From the NCBI GenBank assembly GCA_020851075.1, contig JADZDL010000005.1, positions 1 through 36,721 of the forward strand: DNA of 36,721 nt. Direction: 5' to 3'. This DNA comes from Planctomycetota bacterium (GTDB lineage Bacteria > Planctomycetota > UBA1135 > UBA2386). The position numbers were made by a program, and so were the translations under genes. Numbering within the stretch: position 1 is the first letter of the stretch; every line of letters begins with the position of its first letter. The notes under the pieces are model-generated. The model was not told the origin of the DNA, did not search any database, and saw nothing but the letters and a program-made list of their open reading frames with translations. Below are positions 1 to 7,024 of this stretch, in pieces.

Positions 1-65
1 GCCCGGCGTCATGGGCGTCGCGGCAGTTTCAACAGCCAGCAGACCAGTCGCCCAACTGCAGGTGG

Positions 66-139
66 TACGCCCGACAGGAGTTGAACCTGTAACCTCTGCC
101 TTCGGAGGGCAGCGCTCTATCCAGTTGAGCTACGGGCGC
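66..139 (-). tRNA. tRNA-Arg, anticodon CCG
   Basis: The minus strand folds into a full cloverleaf: acceptor GCGCCCG/CGGGCGT, D-stem GCTC/GAGC, anticodon stem CTGCC/GGCAG with loop CTCCGAA (anticodon CCG), and T-stem ACAGG/CCTGT with loop TTCAACT. The discriminator is A (position 66) and a CCA tail is encoded at 63-65. The first acceptor pair is G1-U72, a wobble where the familiar E. coli tRNA-Arg(CCG) has G-C. Confidence 0.95.
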
Positions 140-149
140 AGACGCGAGC

Positions 150-178
150 ACACTAGCGATGCGGCGGGTCTCCGCCAA
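150..178 (-). promoter_or_regulatory. Candidate sigma-70 type promoter of tRNA-Arg
   Basis: Reading the minus strand, TTGGCG (178-173) and TAGTGT (155-150) are separated by exactly 17 nt. The -10 element ends 10 nt before the first base of the tRNA at 139. The hexamers match the consensus only partly; spacing and position are the main support. Confidence 0.4.
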
Positions 179-313
179 GTAGAAGCAGGCGTTCCTGTGG
201 TTCGGTGGCTTCTGTCATGGGACCTACCTGGGCCAAGTTCCTCACCCATCCGGGCCGCTAGAAGTGTGGACGCGGGTTGCCAAGGTGACCTACAAGGGGT
301 TCAATTGTTGGTG

Positions 314-331
314 CGGCTTTCCCCAAAGCCG
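314..331. other. Perfect hairpin upstream of the first CDS
   Basis: CGGCTTT (314-320) and AAAGCCG (325-331) are perfectly complementary around a CCCC loop. It lies 62 nt before the ATG at 394, in the otherwise featureless 140-393 interval. No T-tract follows on either strand, so it is not a standard terminator; a leader structure or operator is possible. Confidence 0.4.
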
Positions 332-393
332 AACGTCTTGAAACCCCCGATCGAACGCTGGCTAGTAGTAGCGCCGTTCGAGTCGCAAGCGGA

Positions 394-1278
394 ATGACCA
401 GAACCCTCCTATCGATGCTCGGTGCCGCAGCCATCGCTTTCGGTGGCTGGTTGAGCTTCGTCCCGTCGCACGCGCCGGTGCTTCAGGCTGACGAGGTGGA
501 TCCGCTCCTCGACGCCGACGATGACTTCCTTCCGGACGTCATCGAATGGGCGGTGATGACGAACGCGGCCAACACGGACACCGACGACGACGAGTGCCCA
601 GACTTCGTCGAAGTCGTGCAGCGTGGCACTCCCAGGCAGCGTGGTGTGGCACGCACGCTCGACCACGAAATGCGCGTCGTCGTGACGGCGCCGCAACCCG
701 GAGTGACGGGCCCGACCTGGCTCCACCTGCTGTTCCGATTCGTCGGCGATCCTTCGTTGATGACGTCGTTCCAGTGCTGGATCAGCCTGCCGGGCATGCA
801 GGGAGTGCGACTGCCCCTGAACATGCTCGGGTTCGCGACGATGAGTTTCGCCGAGCGCCAGACGGCGGCACACGGACTGTGGGTCCGCTTGTCCGTGCCG
901 ATGGTGTCGGAGGCGATGCTGCGAACGCTGCTGCCGTGCACCTTCGAAGCGGAGGCCACCATCGGTGGGCGCTCGATCCTGACGGCGGTGAATCTCTTTG
1001 ATGCTCAGGGCGTCACGAGTTCCCTGGTGCCTTTTGCCGAGGATCGCCTGGCCATGCAGAGCATCGGCCAGCTCTGTGGCCCAACCTCATCCGGATCCAA
1101 CCGGGTCTGCTTGCTTGGCCTGCGACGGGTTGGTTCCGGCATCGGCGGCACGGTCTTCGAGGTCGTAGAAGCGGACTGCGAGGACTGCAATGAATTGGAG
1201 TGCAGCCCTGGCTGCCCCCAATCGGTGGGGTGGATCTTCACCATGCCCGGTGGCATCGAGTCGATCACGGGCGGCTGA
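394..1278 (+). CDS. Secreted Asp-rich (thrombospondin type 3-like) protein, function unknown
   Basis: A 294-residue protein that I do not recognise by family. Residues 1 to about 32 form a signal peptide (hydrophobic LLSMLGAAAIAFGGWLSFV, likely cleavage near LQA-DE), so it should be exported. Just after it are two degenerate DxDxDG-like loops (DADDDFLPD and DTDDDECPD) spaced as in thrombospondin type 3 or dockerin-like calcium-binding repeats, so calcium binding is plausible. The middle is a beta-rich region with no catalytic motif that I can see. The C-terminus has a cysteine cluster (CEDCNELECSPGC) suggesting disulfides. The ATG at 394 has only a weak upstream purine stretch. It lies in the same direction as the ECF sigma operon 134 nt downstream, but the strong regulatory region between them argues for separate transcription. 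Confidence 0.7.
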   Translation: MTRTLLSMLGAAAIAFGGWLSFVPSHAPVLQADEVDPLLDADDDFLPDVIEWAVMTNAANTDTDDDECPDFVEVVQRGTPRQRGVARTLDHEMRVVVTAPQPGVTGPTWLHLLFRFVGDPSLMTSFQCWISLPGMQGVRLPLNMLGFATMSFAERQTAAHGLWVRLSVPMVSEAMLRTLLPCTFEAEATIGGRSILTAVNLFDAQGVTSSLVPFAEDRLAMQSIGQLCGPTSSGSNRVCLLGLRRVGSGIGGTVFEVVEADCEDCNELECSPGCPQSVGWIFTMPGGIESITGG

Positions 1279-1352
1279 TCGTTTCGCCTGATGCTGGGCT
1301 CCCCTATCTCAGGCCGATCGGGGTGTTTGCGGCTAGCCGGAGACGCTTGGTT

Positions 1353-1390
1353 CTTGGTGACCAAGGCTGATTCCAGGGAACCTTGGAATC
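1353..1390. promoter_or_regulatory. Two adjacent palindromes over the ECF sigma promoter
   Basis: 1353-1365 is a perfect 13-bp palindrome, CTTGGT-G-ACCAAG. 1369-1390 is a 22-bp imperfect palindrome with arms GATTCCA and TGGAATC, in which nine of eleven base pairs are Watson-Crick and one is G-T. The second is centred on the candidate -35 element (GGAACC, 1377-1382). This arrangement is typical of operator sites, but no regulator is identified. Confidence 0.4.
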
Positions 1391-1404
1391 GGTCCCGGAC
1401 GTCT
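1377..1404 (+). promoter_or_regulatory. Candidate autoregulated ECF-sigma promoter
   Basis: GGAACC (1377-1382), a 17-nt spacer, then CGTCT (1400-1404). This matches the general form of promoters read by ECF sigma factors (GGAAC ... CGTC), which commonly precede the sigma gene itself. The expected start point (about 7 nt after the -10) falls at or just before the GTG start at 1412, so the mRNA would be leaderless. Confidence 0.5.
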
Positions 1405-1411
1405 TTCTAGC

Positions 1412-2038
1412 GTGGAACTCCTTCGCGATCCTGACTCCGAGCTTGTGGCTGCGTGCATGCAGCCCGACAGCGAGGGGTTTGAGAGCGCGTTTGAGGAGCT
1501 GTTCAACAGGTATCGCGAGCGCGTCTATTCGATTGCGTTCCGCATCACCGGCACCGCGGTCGATGCCATGGATGTTGTTCAGGACAGCTTCTCCCTGGTG
1601 TTCCGCAAGCTGCAGGGGTTCCGCGGAGGGAGCCTTTTCAGCACCTGGTTGTTCCGCATCGTCGTCAACTGCAGCATTGATCATCGTCGCCGCAACCACA
1701 AGCGGCCGATCACGAGCTTGCAGATGGGGACGGAGGCCGCAGAGGAACCGGTCGATCAGCGACCGAGTCCCGGCGATCGAGCCGAGACCACCGAACTGGG
1801 TGGTCAGGTTCAGGAAGCGATCTCGCTGCTCAGCCCCAAGCTGCGCGTGATCCTCGCCCTGCGATACCTCGAGGACATGACCTACGAAGATCTTGCCGCG
1901 ACACTCGGGTTGTCTCTAGGGACTGTCAAATCACGCCTTGCGCGTGCCCACCTCGCTCTTGAGAATCTCGTTCGCACCCGGTTCCCGCACCTCGACCTGA
2001 GTGCCGCGGCCCCTAATTCTGTTGGAGGTGTTGGATGA
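1412..2038 (+). CDS. ECF-family RNA polymerase sigma factor
   Basis: A 208-residue sigma-70 family protein of the extracytoplasmic-function group, containing only regions 2 and 4. Region 2 spans about residues 20-90 (FNRYRERVYSIAFRITG, then VVQDSFSLVFRKL and FSTWLFRIVVNCSIDHRRR). A polar linker follows, and region 4 spans about residues 135-195 (LLSPKLRVILALRYLEDM and LAATLGLSLGTVKSRLARA, the -35 reading helix-turn-helix). It should direct RNA polymerase to a small regulon in response to an envelope or stress signal. The GTG at 1412 is chosen because DSELVAACMQ is the usual beginning of ECF proteins and a candidate -10 ends 7 nt upstream. The stop overlaps the anti-sigma start as ATGA, giving translational coupling. 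Confidence 0.93.
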   Translation: MELLRDPDSELVAACMQPDSEGFESAFEELFNRYRERVYSIAFRITGTAVDAMDVVQDSFSLVFRKLQGFRGGSLFSTWLFRIVVNCSIDHRRRNHKRPITSLQMGTEAAEEPVDQRPSPGDRAETTELGGQVQEAISLLSPKLRVILALRYLEDMTYEDLAATLGLSLGTVKSRLARAHLALENLVRTRFPHLDLSAAAPNSVGGVG

Positions 2039-2733
2039 CCCTCGAACGCTCGCCGAACGCCCCGGATGGAGAGCCCTCCGGTTCGGGGTTGACCGCGGAA
2101 TGTCGAGCCTTTCTGCGGGCTGGCATGCCTGCCGCTTCTGCAGCGGAAGCGCCCTTGGCTCAGCATCTCGCTGTATGTGCCTTCTGCAGCGCTCGCCTGG
2201 CCGCCATGCATAAGTTGGGCGGCGCCATGCGAGTTCGGCCACCTGCGCCGCAGGAACTGCGGTCGTCAGCATTCCTCGATGGCATTCGCACGCGAATCAT
2301 CGAGCAGTGCGAGCAGGCTCCGCTCGGTGCCTTGCTTGACCGGGCTATGCCGGTGCAGGTTCCTGCCCAGGTCGAAGGTGCCTTCCCGGAAGGGCTGCTG
2401 CAGAGCGACCTGTCACGAACCGCCGTGCAAGCTGCCGCAGGGGCCAATGCACGTGAGGCCCGTGTTGACTCCGCACTTGCCTGGTCGCGCGTTCGACTTG
2501 GCGTGTTTGCCGGTGCCAACGAAGAGGTCGCCCAGGAACGTCAATCGCAGCGACTGCTGCGAACCAAGGGGATGGCCCTGGCCAGTGTCGCCGCGGCGGC
2601 CGCAATTATCTGTGCGATGTTGGTTTCCGAGGGAACAACGACCCAGCCAACGATCGTCATCACGGATGTTGCGACTATGCCTTCGGTAGAGTTTTCGCCA
2701 ATGGCCGTGCTCCGGCATGGAGCCATCCGGTGA
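2035..2733 (+). CDS. Membrane-anchored zinc-finger anti-sigma factor
   Basis: A 232-residue protein that overlaps the sigma gene by 4 nt (ATGA). An HxxxCxxC motif (HLAVCAFC, about residues 44-51) is the hallmark of ZAS-domain anti-sigma factors, which bind and inhibit their cognate ECF sigma. A single membrane helix lies near residues 182-200 (MALASVAAAAAIICAMLV), leaving a short outer tail of about 30 residues. The segment between is long, low in motifs and Ala/Arg-rich. By analogy with RseA, proteolysis or release at the membrane would free the sigma factor; that is inference. Family identity is supported by position and the zinc motif and not by overall similarity. Confidence 0.8.
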   Translation: MTLERSPNAPDGEPSGSGLTAECRAFLRAGMPAASAAEAPLAQHLAVCAFCSARLAAMHKLGGAMRVRPPAPQELRSSAFLDGIRTRIIEQCEQAPLGALLDRAMPVQVPAQVEGAFPEGLLQSDLSRTAVQAAAGANAREARVDSALAWSRVRLGVFAGANEEVAQERQSQRLLRTKGMALASVAAAAAIICAMLVSEGTTTQPTIVITDVATMPSVEFSPMAVLRHGAIR

Positions 2734-2750
2734 TGCCCGACCCGGTGATG
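2727..2750. repeat. Tandem duplication across the anti-sigma stop codon
   Basis: CCGGTGATG occurs at 2727-2735 and again at 2742-2750 (period 15). The first copy contains the TGA stop of the anti-sigma gene. Confidence 0.75.
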
Positions 2751-2806
2751 GCAAAGACCTTTTTCTCTAGCTCATTCCACAATCTCGTTTTCGCAGTAGT
2801 CTGACC

Positions 2807-2834
2807 GTCGCGAGTCTGGCGGTCGCGAGTCTGG
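2807..2834. repeat. 13-bp tandem repeat upstream of the RseB-like gene
   Basis: GTCGCGAGTCTGG is present at 2807-2819 and exactly again at 2822-2834 (period 15), in the 152-nt gap between the anti-sigma and RseB-like genes. It may be a slippage product or a doubled binding site. Confidence 0.8.
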
Positions 2835-2885
2835 ACCATTTGGCCGACTCGCCTCGACAGCTACCTCGTCCTCTCCTGTAGTCCC

Positions 2886-4049
2886 ATGCCCTTGTCCTCA
2901 ACCATAGAACATCGCCGCGGTCTGTGCCGTCGCCTGGTCCGTGGCTTGAGGGCTCCGCTCGCGCTTCTGACGGTTCCAGTGCTGGCTCCATTTCTAGCGG
3001 TTGCGAGCCTGCTGCTGACGTCGGTCGTGTCTCAGGGAAGTGCGACGGCGACAGGTTCTGCGAGCACGAAGTCGACGAACTCCTCGGGCAACCCACCCGC
3101 GATGTTGGGCGGGCCTCTGTCCTTTGCCGCTCTTGAAGGTGCGCACCTCAATACGGATCACACGATGGTCCGGCTGCGTCGCTTCTTCGGGGATGGTGGC
3201 CAGGTCGTTTCGGTTCGGGAGGAGTTGCGCGTGGATGCGGATGGCACCGCCAACGCTCCGTATTCGCTGTCATTCCTTGGCGTGGAAGGTGAGCTGCCTG
3301 GGTCGCAGGTCACGAACGAATGGGCGCAAAACTACGCGCGCTTCGCGAGCTTCTATGCGCAGCACGGGACCTTCAGCGTTCGCAGCCTCGCGAAGGCAGA
3401 AGCCAACTACTCGCTGCACGACTTTGGTCCGGTGATGAGGGCTGGCCGACCTGCACACCGTGTGGTCGTGTTCCCCAATCAGTTGGACAAAGCAGTCTGG
3501 CTGCTGGACGTCGATGACGCCACGATGCTGACGCTCTACTCGGCAGAGTACGACGCGCGCTTCCGGTTGCTCGGCGAGGTTGAGGCGCAGTCGCTCGCGC
3601 TAACGGCGCAGGTCGTTGTGCCCAATGTGCCGGCGATGTCGCTCTCCACCCACGGTGGTTTCGCGGCTGCCAAGACCGCCATGGGGTCGCCGTTGGGCCT
3701 CGTCGAACCAAACAAGCACTTCACCGCGGAGTATGACCTCAGGCTGGTGCAGGTTGCCGACAATCCCCTCAACGGGCGGCAAACCCTGGTGTTGACCTAC
3801 ACCGATGGCATCGACGAGTTCTTCGTGATCGAGTCGCCGGGTGTAAGCGAGTTCTTCGCTGGGCTGCCAAGCATGCAGAAGAGCGGCGCCAAGGCGGTCA
3901 ACACGATCGCGCGGTACCGCGATGCGGCGATGTCGATCCTCGTGTTCTGGGACGACGGCGTTGGCTTCGAAGTAACTGGTCGCGGATCGCTGCAGCGTCT
4001 CGATGGGTTTGCCAAGGCCGTGTATACGCAGGCCCTGCTGGGTAACTGA
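2886..4049 (+). CDS. Exported protein resembling the sigma-E regulator RseB/MucB
   Basis: A 387-residue protein with a basic N-terminus and a hydrophobic stretch at about residues 20-50 (signal peptide or anchor). The N-terminal half contains a LolA/RseB-like pattern, RVVVFPNQLDKAVWLLDVDD followed by LTLYSAEYDARFRLLGEVE, which matches the beta strands of RseB (R-V-x-V-x-P..., W-L-D-x-x-T, L-x-S...). The C-terminal half contains LVLTYTDGIDEFFVIE, similar to the VYSDGLASVSVFIE strand of the RseB C-terminal domain. In the known sigma-E pathway RseB is periplasmic, binds lipopolysaccharide or lipoprotein signals and protects the anti-sigma from cleavage. The order sigma, anti-sigma, RseB-like supports the same role. 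Similarity was judged by eye, so an unrelated LolA-fold protein remains possible. Confidence 0.55.
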   Translation: MPLSSTIEHRRGLCRRLVRGLRAPLALLTVPVLAPFLAVASLLLTSVVSQGSATATGSASTKSTNSSGNPPAMLGGPLSFAALEGAHLNTDHTMVRLRRFFGDGGQVVSVREELRVDADGTANAPYSLSFLGVEGELPGSQVTNEWAQNYARFASFYAQHGTFSVRSLAKAEANYSLHDFGPVMRAGRPAHRVVVFPNQLDKAVWLLDVDDATMLTLYSAEYDARFRLLGEVEAQSLALTAQVVVPNVPAMSLSTHGGFAAAKTAMGSPLGLVEPNKHFTAEYDLRLVQVADNPLNGRQTLVLTYTDGIDEFFVIESPGVSEFFAGLPSMQKSGAKAVNTIARYRDAAMSILVFWDDGVGFEVTGRGSLQRLDGFAKAVYTQALLGN

Positions 4050-4062
4050 GCTGGGTAACTGG
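4037..4062. repeat. 13-bp tandem duplication across the RseB-like stop codon
   Basis: GCTGGGTAACTGA (4037-4049, ending with the TGA stop) is followed immediately by GCTGGGTAACTGG (4050-4062); 12 of 13 bases are identical. Confidence 0.85.
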
Positions 4063-4278
4063 TTAGCTGCTCGCGCGCATCGAGCCGTCCGGTGGTTTGG
4101 ACTACGTCGCATTATCGCGATGGTTGTCGTCGCGATTATCGGACCCCGCCGATGTTGATTGCCTCGACACCTGTCGGATTGCGCCGCAAGCGCCCGTGTG
4201 ACGGCGCCGGATCTTTCGACAGACGCTTGGCACGTAGGGTGCTCCTTGGCTGGTGAAACCCCTGCTGAGATCAACCTG

Positions 4279-4701
4279 ATGGACGCCAACAAGAACGACA
4301 ATCCCAACATGCCGGAAGCCCTCAGCTCAGCGGAATACCGCACGCGGCTGTCGACGAAGCTGAATTGCCTGATCGCCGTCCTCGAAGTTGCGATCGCGAA
4401 GATCTCGAAGAGCATGGATCTGCCCGGCGCCAATGAGGAACGGCTGCTCAAGATTCGCAGCAACCTCGAGAACACACTGTCGATCTGCCATCGTGCCAAG
4501 ACCACGCTGGAACGCACTGGTGGCGTGGCCAAGACGGCGGCTGTGCGCGGGCTCGACAAGTCGGAGATGACGGCGCGCGACTATGTCGAATTGAGCAGCA
4601 TCGACGAGTATCGCAAGTTCCGGAAGATGCCGCCCATCACCAAGGAAGACCTTGGCACGCTCGACTTCGACGAACTGGCTCGCCGACTGACCGAAAGCTG
4701 A
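4279..4701 (+). CDS. Small helical protein of unknown function
   Basis: A 140-residue protein from the ATG at 4279; the frame is open further upstream to a TTG at 4159, but those residues look random. It has no signal peptide or membrane helix and no motif I recognise. The sequence is mostly predicted helix, with regular charged and hydrophobic alternation (LNCLIAVLEVAIAKISKSM, then LLKIRSNLENTLSICHRAKT). This suggests a four-helix or coiled-coil cytoplasmic protein. The end (DYVELSSIDEYRKFRKMPPI and LDFDELARRLTES) looks like a short docking or regulatory tail. It sits in the plus-strand run before the degenerate NtrC-like regulator, 248 nt upstream of that gene's likely start. The 229-nt gap before it holds two near copies of GTCGC(G)ATTATCG (about 4106-4117 and 4128-4140). 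Confidence 0.65.
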   Translation: MDANKNDNPNMPEALSSAEYRTRLSTKLNCLIAVLEVAIAKISKSMDLPGANEERLLKIRSNLENTLSICHRAKTTLERTGGVAKTAAVRGLDKSEMTARDYVELSSIDEYRKFRKMPPITKEDLGTLDFDELARRLTES

Positions 4702-4949
4702 GCGGAGACCCGCATCGTTGCTGGTGTCGAGGCCGCGTGCCGTGTCGCGAGGCCCGTGTCACAACAGGACTTGCTGACTTTTTTTGGCGCCTCTTTCTGG
4801 CCCGATCGCAAGGGCACACTCGGCGCAGCCTCGGTGCCAACGGGTGTTGGTGTGAGGTGGCTTCTGGCGTGCCAGGTGAGCCGCCCGCTGGCGTCCCTAG
4901 GGCCTTCACTGAACGTGTCCCGAATGCCGATCTCGGGTCGGGAACGGGC

Positions 4950-6263
4950 ATGACTACGGCACAGATCGTCAAGGAAGGCGCCACCGCGGCCAAGGCACGC
5001 GTGGCGGTTGTAACGAAGGGCGGAGCACATGGGCTAGCTGCCCACATCCTCCGCGCAGGGCACGAGATCCGTGAGTTTTCGGACTGGGGAGCGGTGATCG
5101 CGACCAACTCCGAGACGCCACTGGACCTGGTGTTCTTCGACGACGAAATGGCGCAGGAGATGCCGCTGCAACTTGAGTTGCCGGCCTTCCACGTCACCGA
5201 TCGTACGGACGCCGGGATGAACTCGGGTTTTGGGGTGCTGTCCAGCGGCGCGATCGAAGCGGCCGTGGATCCACTGCTGGCGATGGCCGTCGAACTCCGT
5301 CACGCCACCGGGCGTTGCCGGGACCTTGAACAGCTTCTCGACGGCGTTCGCAGCGGTTCTGCGCTCGTCGGTCGCAGCCCGGTCATGCGCCGTCTGCAGG
5401 CCGTGCTCAGTCGCGCCGCCGATTGTGATGCGACGATGCTCATCGAAGGGCCGACCGGGTCGGGCAAGTCCCTGGCTGCCAGGGTCGTGCACTGCAAGAG
5501 TCGTCGCGCCGGCAAGGGCTTGCTGGTTGCCGATTCTGCAGCGTTGGATGCCGAGAGCCTGTCGTCTTCGTTGGATGATGCACGTGGTACGACGCTGGTG
5601 CTGGAGAACATCGAGCGCCTGCCGACGGCGGCGCAGTCGGTGCTCGTTCGCCATCTCAAGGACCGGTCTTCGAGCCGGGGCGATGGTCTGCCGCGTTTGA
5701 TCGCGACGACGTCGGCGCACCTGCCAGAACTGGTGGCGCGCGGGGCCTTCCGGGAGGACCTCTACTACCGGCTGAACGCCTTCCCGATGGTGATGCCGGC
5801 GCTGCGCGAACGCACCGAGGACATTGCCGCGATTGCCGAAGCAGTGCTTTCGGCGGGTGCGGCGCAGAATGGTCGGGTGCCGACGGGCTTTACGCCGGCC
5901 GCGTTGATGCTGCTCGAGGCCATGCCGTGGCCTGGCAACGTTGCGCAGTTGGAAATGGTCGTAAGGCGCGCACAGGCGCTGGCGGGGGGCCTCGCGATCG
6001 ATCGGGACCACCTGATCACGCAGACGACGACGCCCGCGACCGGGCCGGTGGCGACGAACTCGACGGCGACCGCTCGTCACGGGGAGCCCGACCAGGAGAT
6101 CCCCGAGGCTGCGATTCGCCCCTTCGAGGAAGAGGAGCAGGCGCTGCTCACCCGTGCGCTGCGCGCCACGAAGGGCAACGTGCGCCGCGCCGCCCAGTTG
6201 CTCGGCATCGGCCGTGCCACCCTCTACCGCAAGATCCAGCAGTACAAGCTGCGACTGCAGTAG
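4950..6263 (+). CDS. Degenerate NtrC-like regulator (AAA+ domain lacking GAFTGA, Fis-type HTH)
   Basis: A 437-residue protein from the ATG at 4950. Residues about 10-85 look like a shortened receiver: an Asp pair is present at D64-D65 (FFDDEM), but the usual acidic pair of strand 1 is replaced (VAVVTKGG). Residues about 140-360 are an AAA+ domain. Walker A GPTGSGKS (167-174) is present, and FREDLYYRL (R268, R274; arginine fingers) and LRERTEDI are intact. The GAFTGA loop that contacts sigma-54 is absent: Walker A Lys173 to Walker B is 46 residues against about 64 in NtrC. Walker B reads LVLENIE instead of LFLDEIG, and the sensor II Arg is Ala332 (WPGNVAQLE). The C-terminus has a good Fis-type HTH (AAQLLGIGRATLYRKIQQY). 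It is likely a DNA-binding regulator that does not remodel sigma-54 polymerase. Confidence 0.85.
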   Translation: MTTAQIVKEGATAAKARVAVVTKGGAHGLAAHILRAGHEIREFSDWGAVIATNSETPLDLVFFDDEMAQEMPLQLELPAFHVTDRTDAGMNSGFGVLSSGAIEAAVDPLLAMAVELRHATGRCRDLEQLLDGVRSGSALVGRSPVMRRLQAVLSRAADCDATMLIEGPTGSGKSLAARVVHCKSRRAGKGLLVADSAALDAESLSSSLDDARGTTLVLENIERLPTAAQSVLVRHLKDRSSSRGDGLPRLIATTSAHLPELVARGAFREDLYYRLNAFPMVMPALRERTEDIAAIAEAVLSAGAAQNGRVPTGFTPAALMLLEAMPWPGNVAQLEMVVRRAQALAGGLAIDRDHLITQTTTPATGPVATNSTATARHGEPDQEIPEAAIRPFEEEEQALLTRALRATKGNVRRAAQLLGIGRATLYRKIQQYKLRLQ

Positions 6264-6271
6264 AAGCGTCT

Positions 6272-6291
6272 CCGGAGCTATGGTGCTCCGG
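6272..6291 (+). promoter_or_regulatory. Hairpin with a -10-like loop just before the pseudouridine synthase start
   Basis: CCGGAGC (6272-6278) and GCTCCGG (6285-6291) form a perfect 7-bp stem around TATGGT (6279-6284). The hairpin ends 2 nt before the ATG at 6294. It could terminate the upstream gene (no T-tract) or act as an operator over a -10 element, with TATGGT placed 9 nt before the start codon. Confidence 0.45.
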
Positions 6292-6293
6292 AC

Positions 6294-6932
6294 ATGGTGA
6301 CCGTGCCGATTCTCTTTCAGGATGACCACCTCGTGGTCGTCGACAAACCCGCCGGGTTCCTGGTCGTGCCGGCCCCCGGGCGGCGGGGCCCCACGGTGGT
6401 GGACCTGGTCAGCCAGCAGCTTGGCACCCGGGTGCAGGCCGTGCATCGCCTCGACGAGGAGACCACCGGCGCGCTCGTGCTGGCGCTCGACGACGCGGCC
6501 AGAACGGGCATGGAAGAGCTGTTTCGGCGCCATGCCGTCGATCGTTCCTACCTGGCACTTGCCGGTGCCGCACCGTCACCGCCAGCCGGACGCATCGAAT
6601 CGAGGCTGCAGGAAGACGCCGGCGGAGTCATGCGGGTCGTGCAGCGTGGGGGCGAGCGCGCAATCACGCACTATGAGACCTTGGAGCGCCGCGGTCGGTG
6701 CTGCCTGCTCGTGTGTCGCCTGGAGACCGGCCGTCGCAATCAGATTCGCGCGCACCTCGCCGCATTGGGCTGTCCGATCGCCGGCGATCGGAAGTACGGG
6801 TTCCGTTCTCGCGGCGACGAGAACTTCCGACGCGTGATGCTGCACTCGTGGCGACTTCGCTTCGAGCACCCCCTGCGCGGTACCGAGGTCGCGGTCGCCG
6901 TCTTGCCCCAGGAAGAGCAGCTGATTCCGTAG
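6294..6932 (+). CDS. RluA-family RNA pseudouridine synthase
   Basis: A 212-residue enzyme that isomerises specific uridines to pseudouridine in rRNA or tRNA. It opens with the family N-terminal strand ILFQDDHLVVVDKPAGFLVV. The catalytic motif HRLDEETTGALVLA (about residues 46-59) supplies the essential Asp in the HRLD signature. Later landmarks are ETGRRNQIRAHLAALGCPI and GDRKYG, both typical of RluA/RluC/RluD, with HSWRLRFEHP near the end. There is no S4 domain at the N-terminus, so it is a short, single-domain member, and the target nucleotide cannot be assigned. The ATG at 6294 sits immediately after a hairpin and has no Shine-Dalgarno sequence; a leaderless transcript from the TATGGT element is possible. 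Confidence 0.93.
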   Translation: MVTVPILFQDDHLVVVDKPAGFLVVPAPGRRGPTVVDLVSQQLGTRVQAVHRLDEETTGALVLALDDAARTGMEELFRRHAVDRSYLALAGAAPSPPAGRIESRLQEDAGGVMRVVQRGGERAITHYETLERRGRCCLLVCRLETGRRNQIRAHLAALGCPIAGDRKYGFRSRGDENFRRVMLHSWRLRFEHPLRGTEVAVAVLPQEEQLIP

Positions 6933-6967
6933 GGCGATCATTCGTTCTGTTGAAGCGGAATGGGCGC

Positions 6968-6997
6968 TGGCAAGGGAGGAACGGTTGACCATACAAT
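6968..6997 (+). promoter_or_regulatory. Candidate promoter of the histidine kinase
   Basis: TGGCAA (6968-6973), an 18-nt spacer and TACAAT (6992-6997). TACAAT matches the -10 consensus in 5 of 6 positions. A start near 7004 would leave about 20 nt before the ATG at 7025. Confidence 0.4.
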
Positions 6998-7024
6998 CGC
7001 CCGTGCTTGCGAGTCCCTCCACGG

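Noticed and set aside
11..397. Open frame across tRNA-Arg with a translated VRPTGVEPVTSAF-like stretch
   Set aside because: This is the common false protein produced by translating a tRNA 3' half.
4737..4949. Upstream extension of the NtrC-like regulator
   Set aside because: The extra 71 residues have no conserved pattern; the receiver-like part begins after the ATG at 4950.
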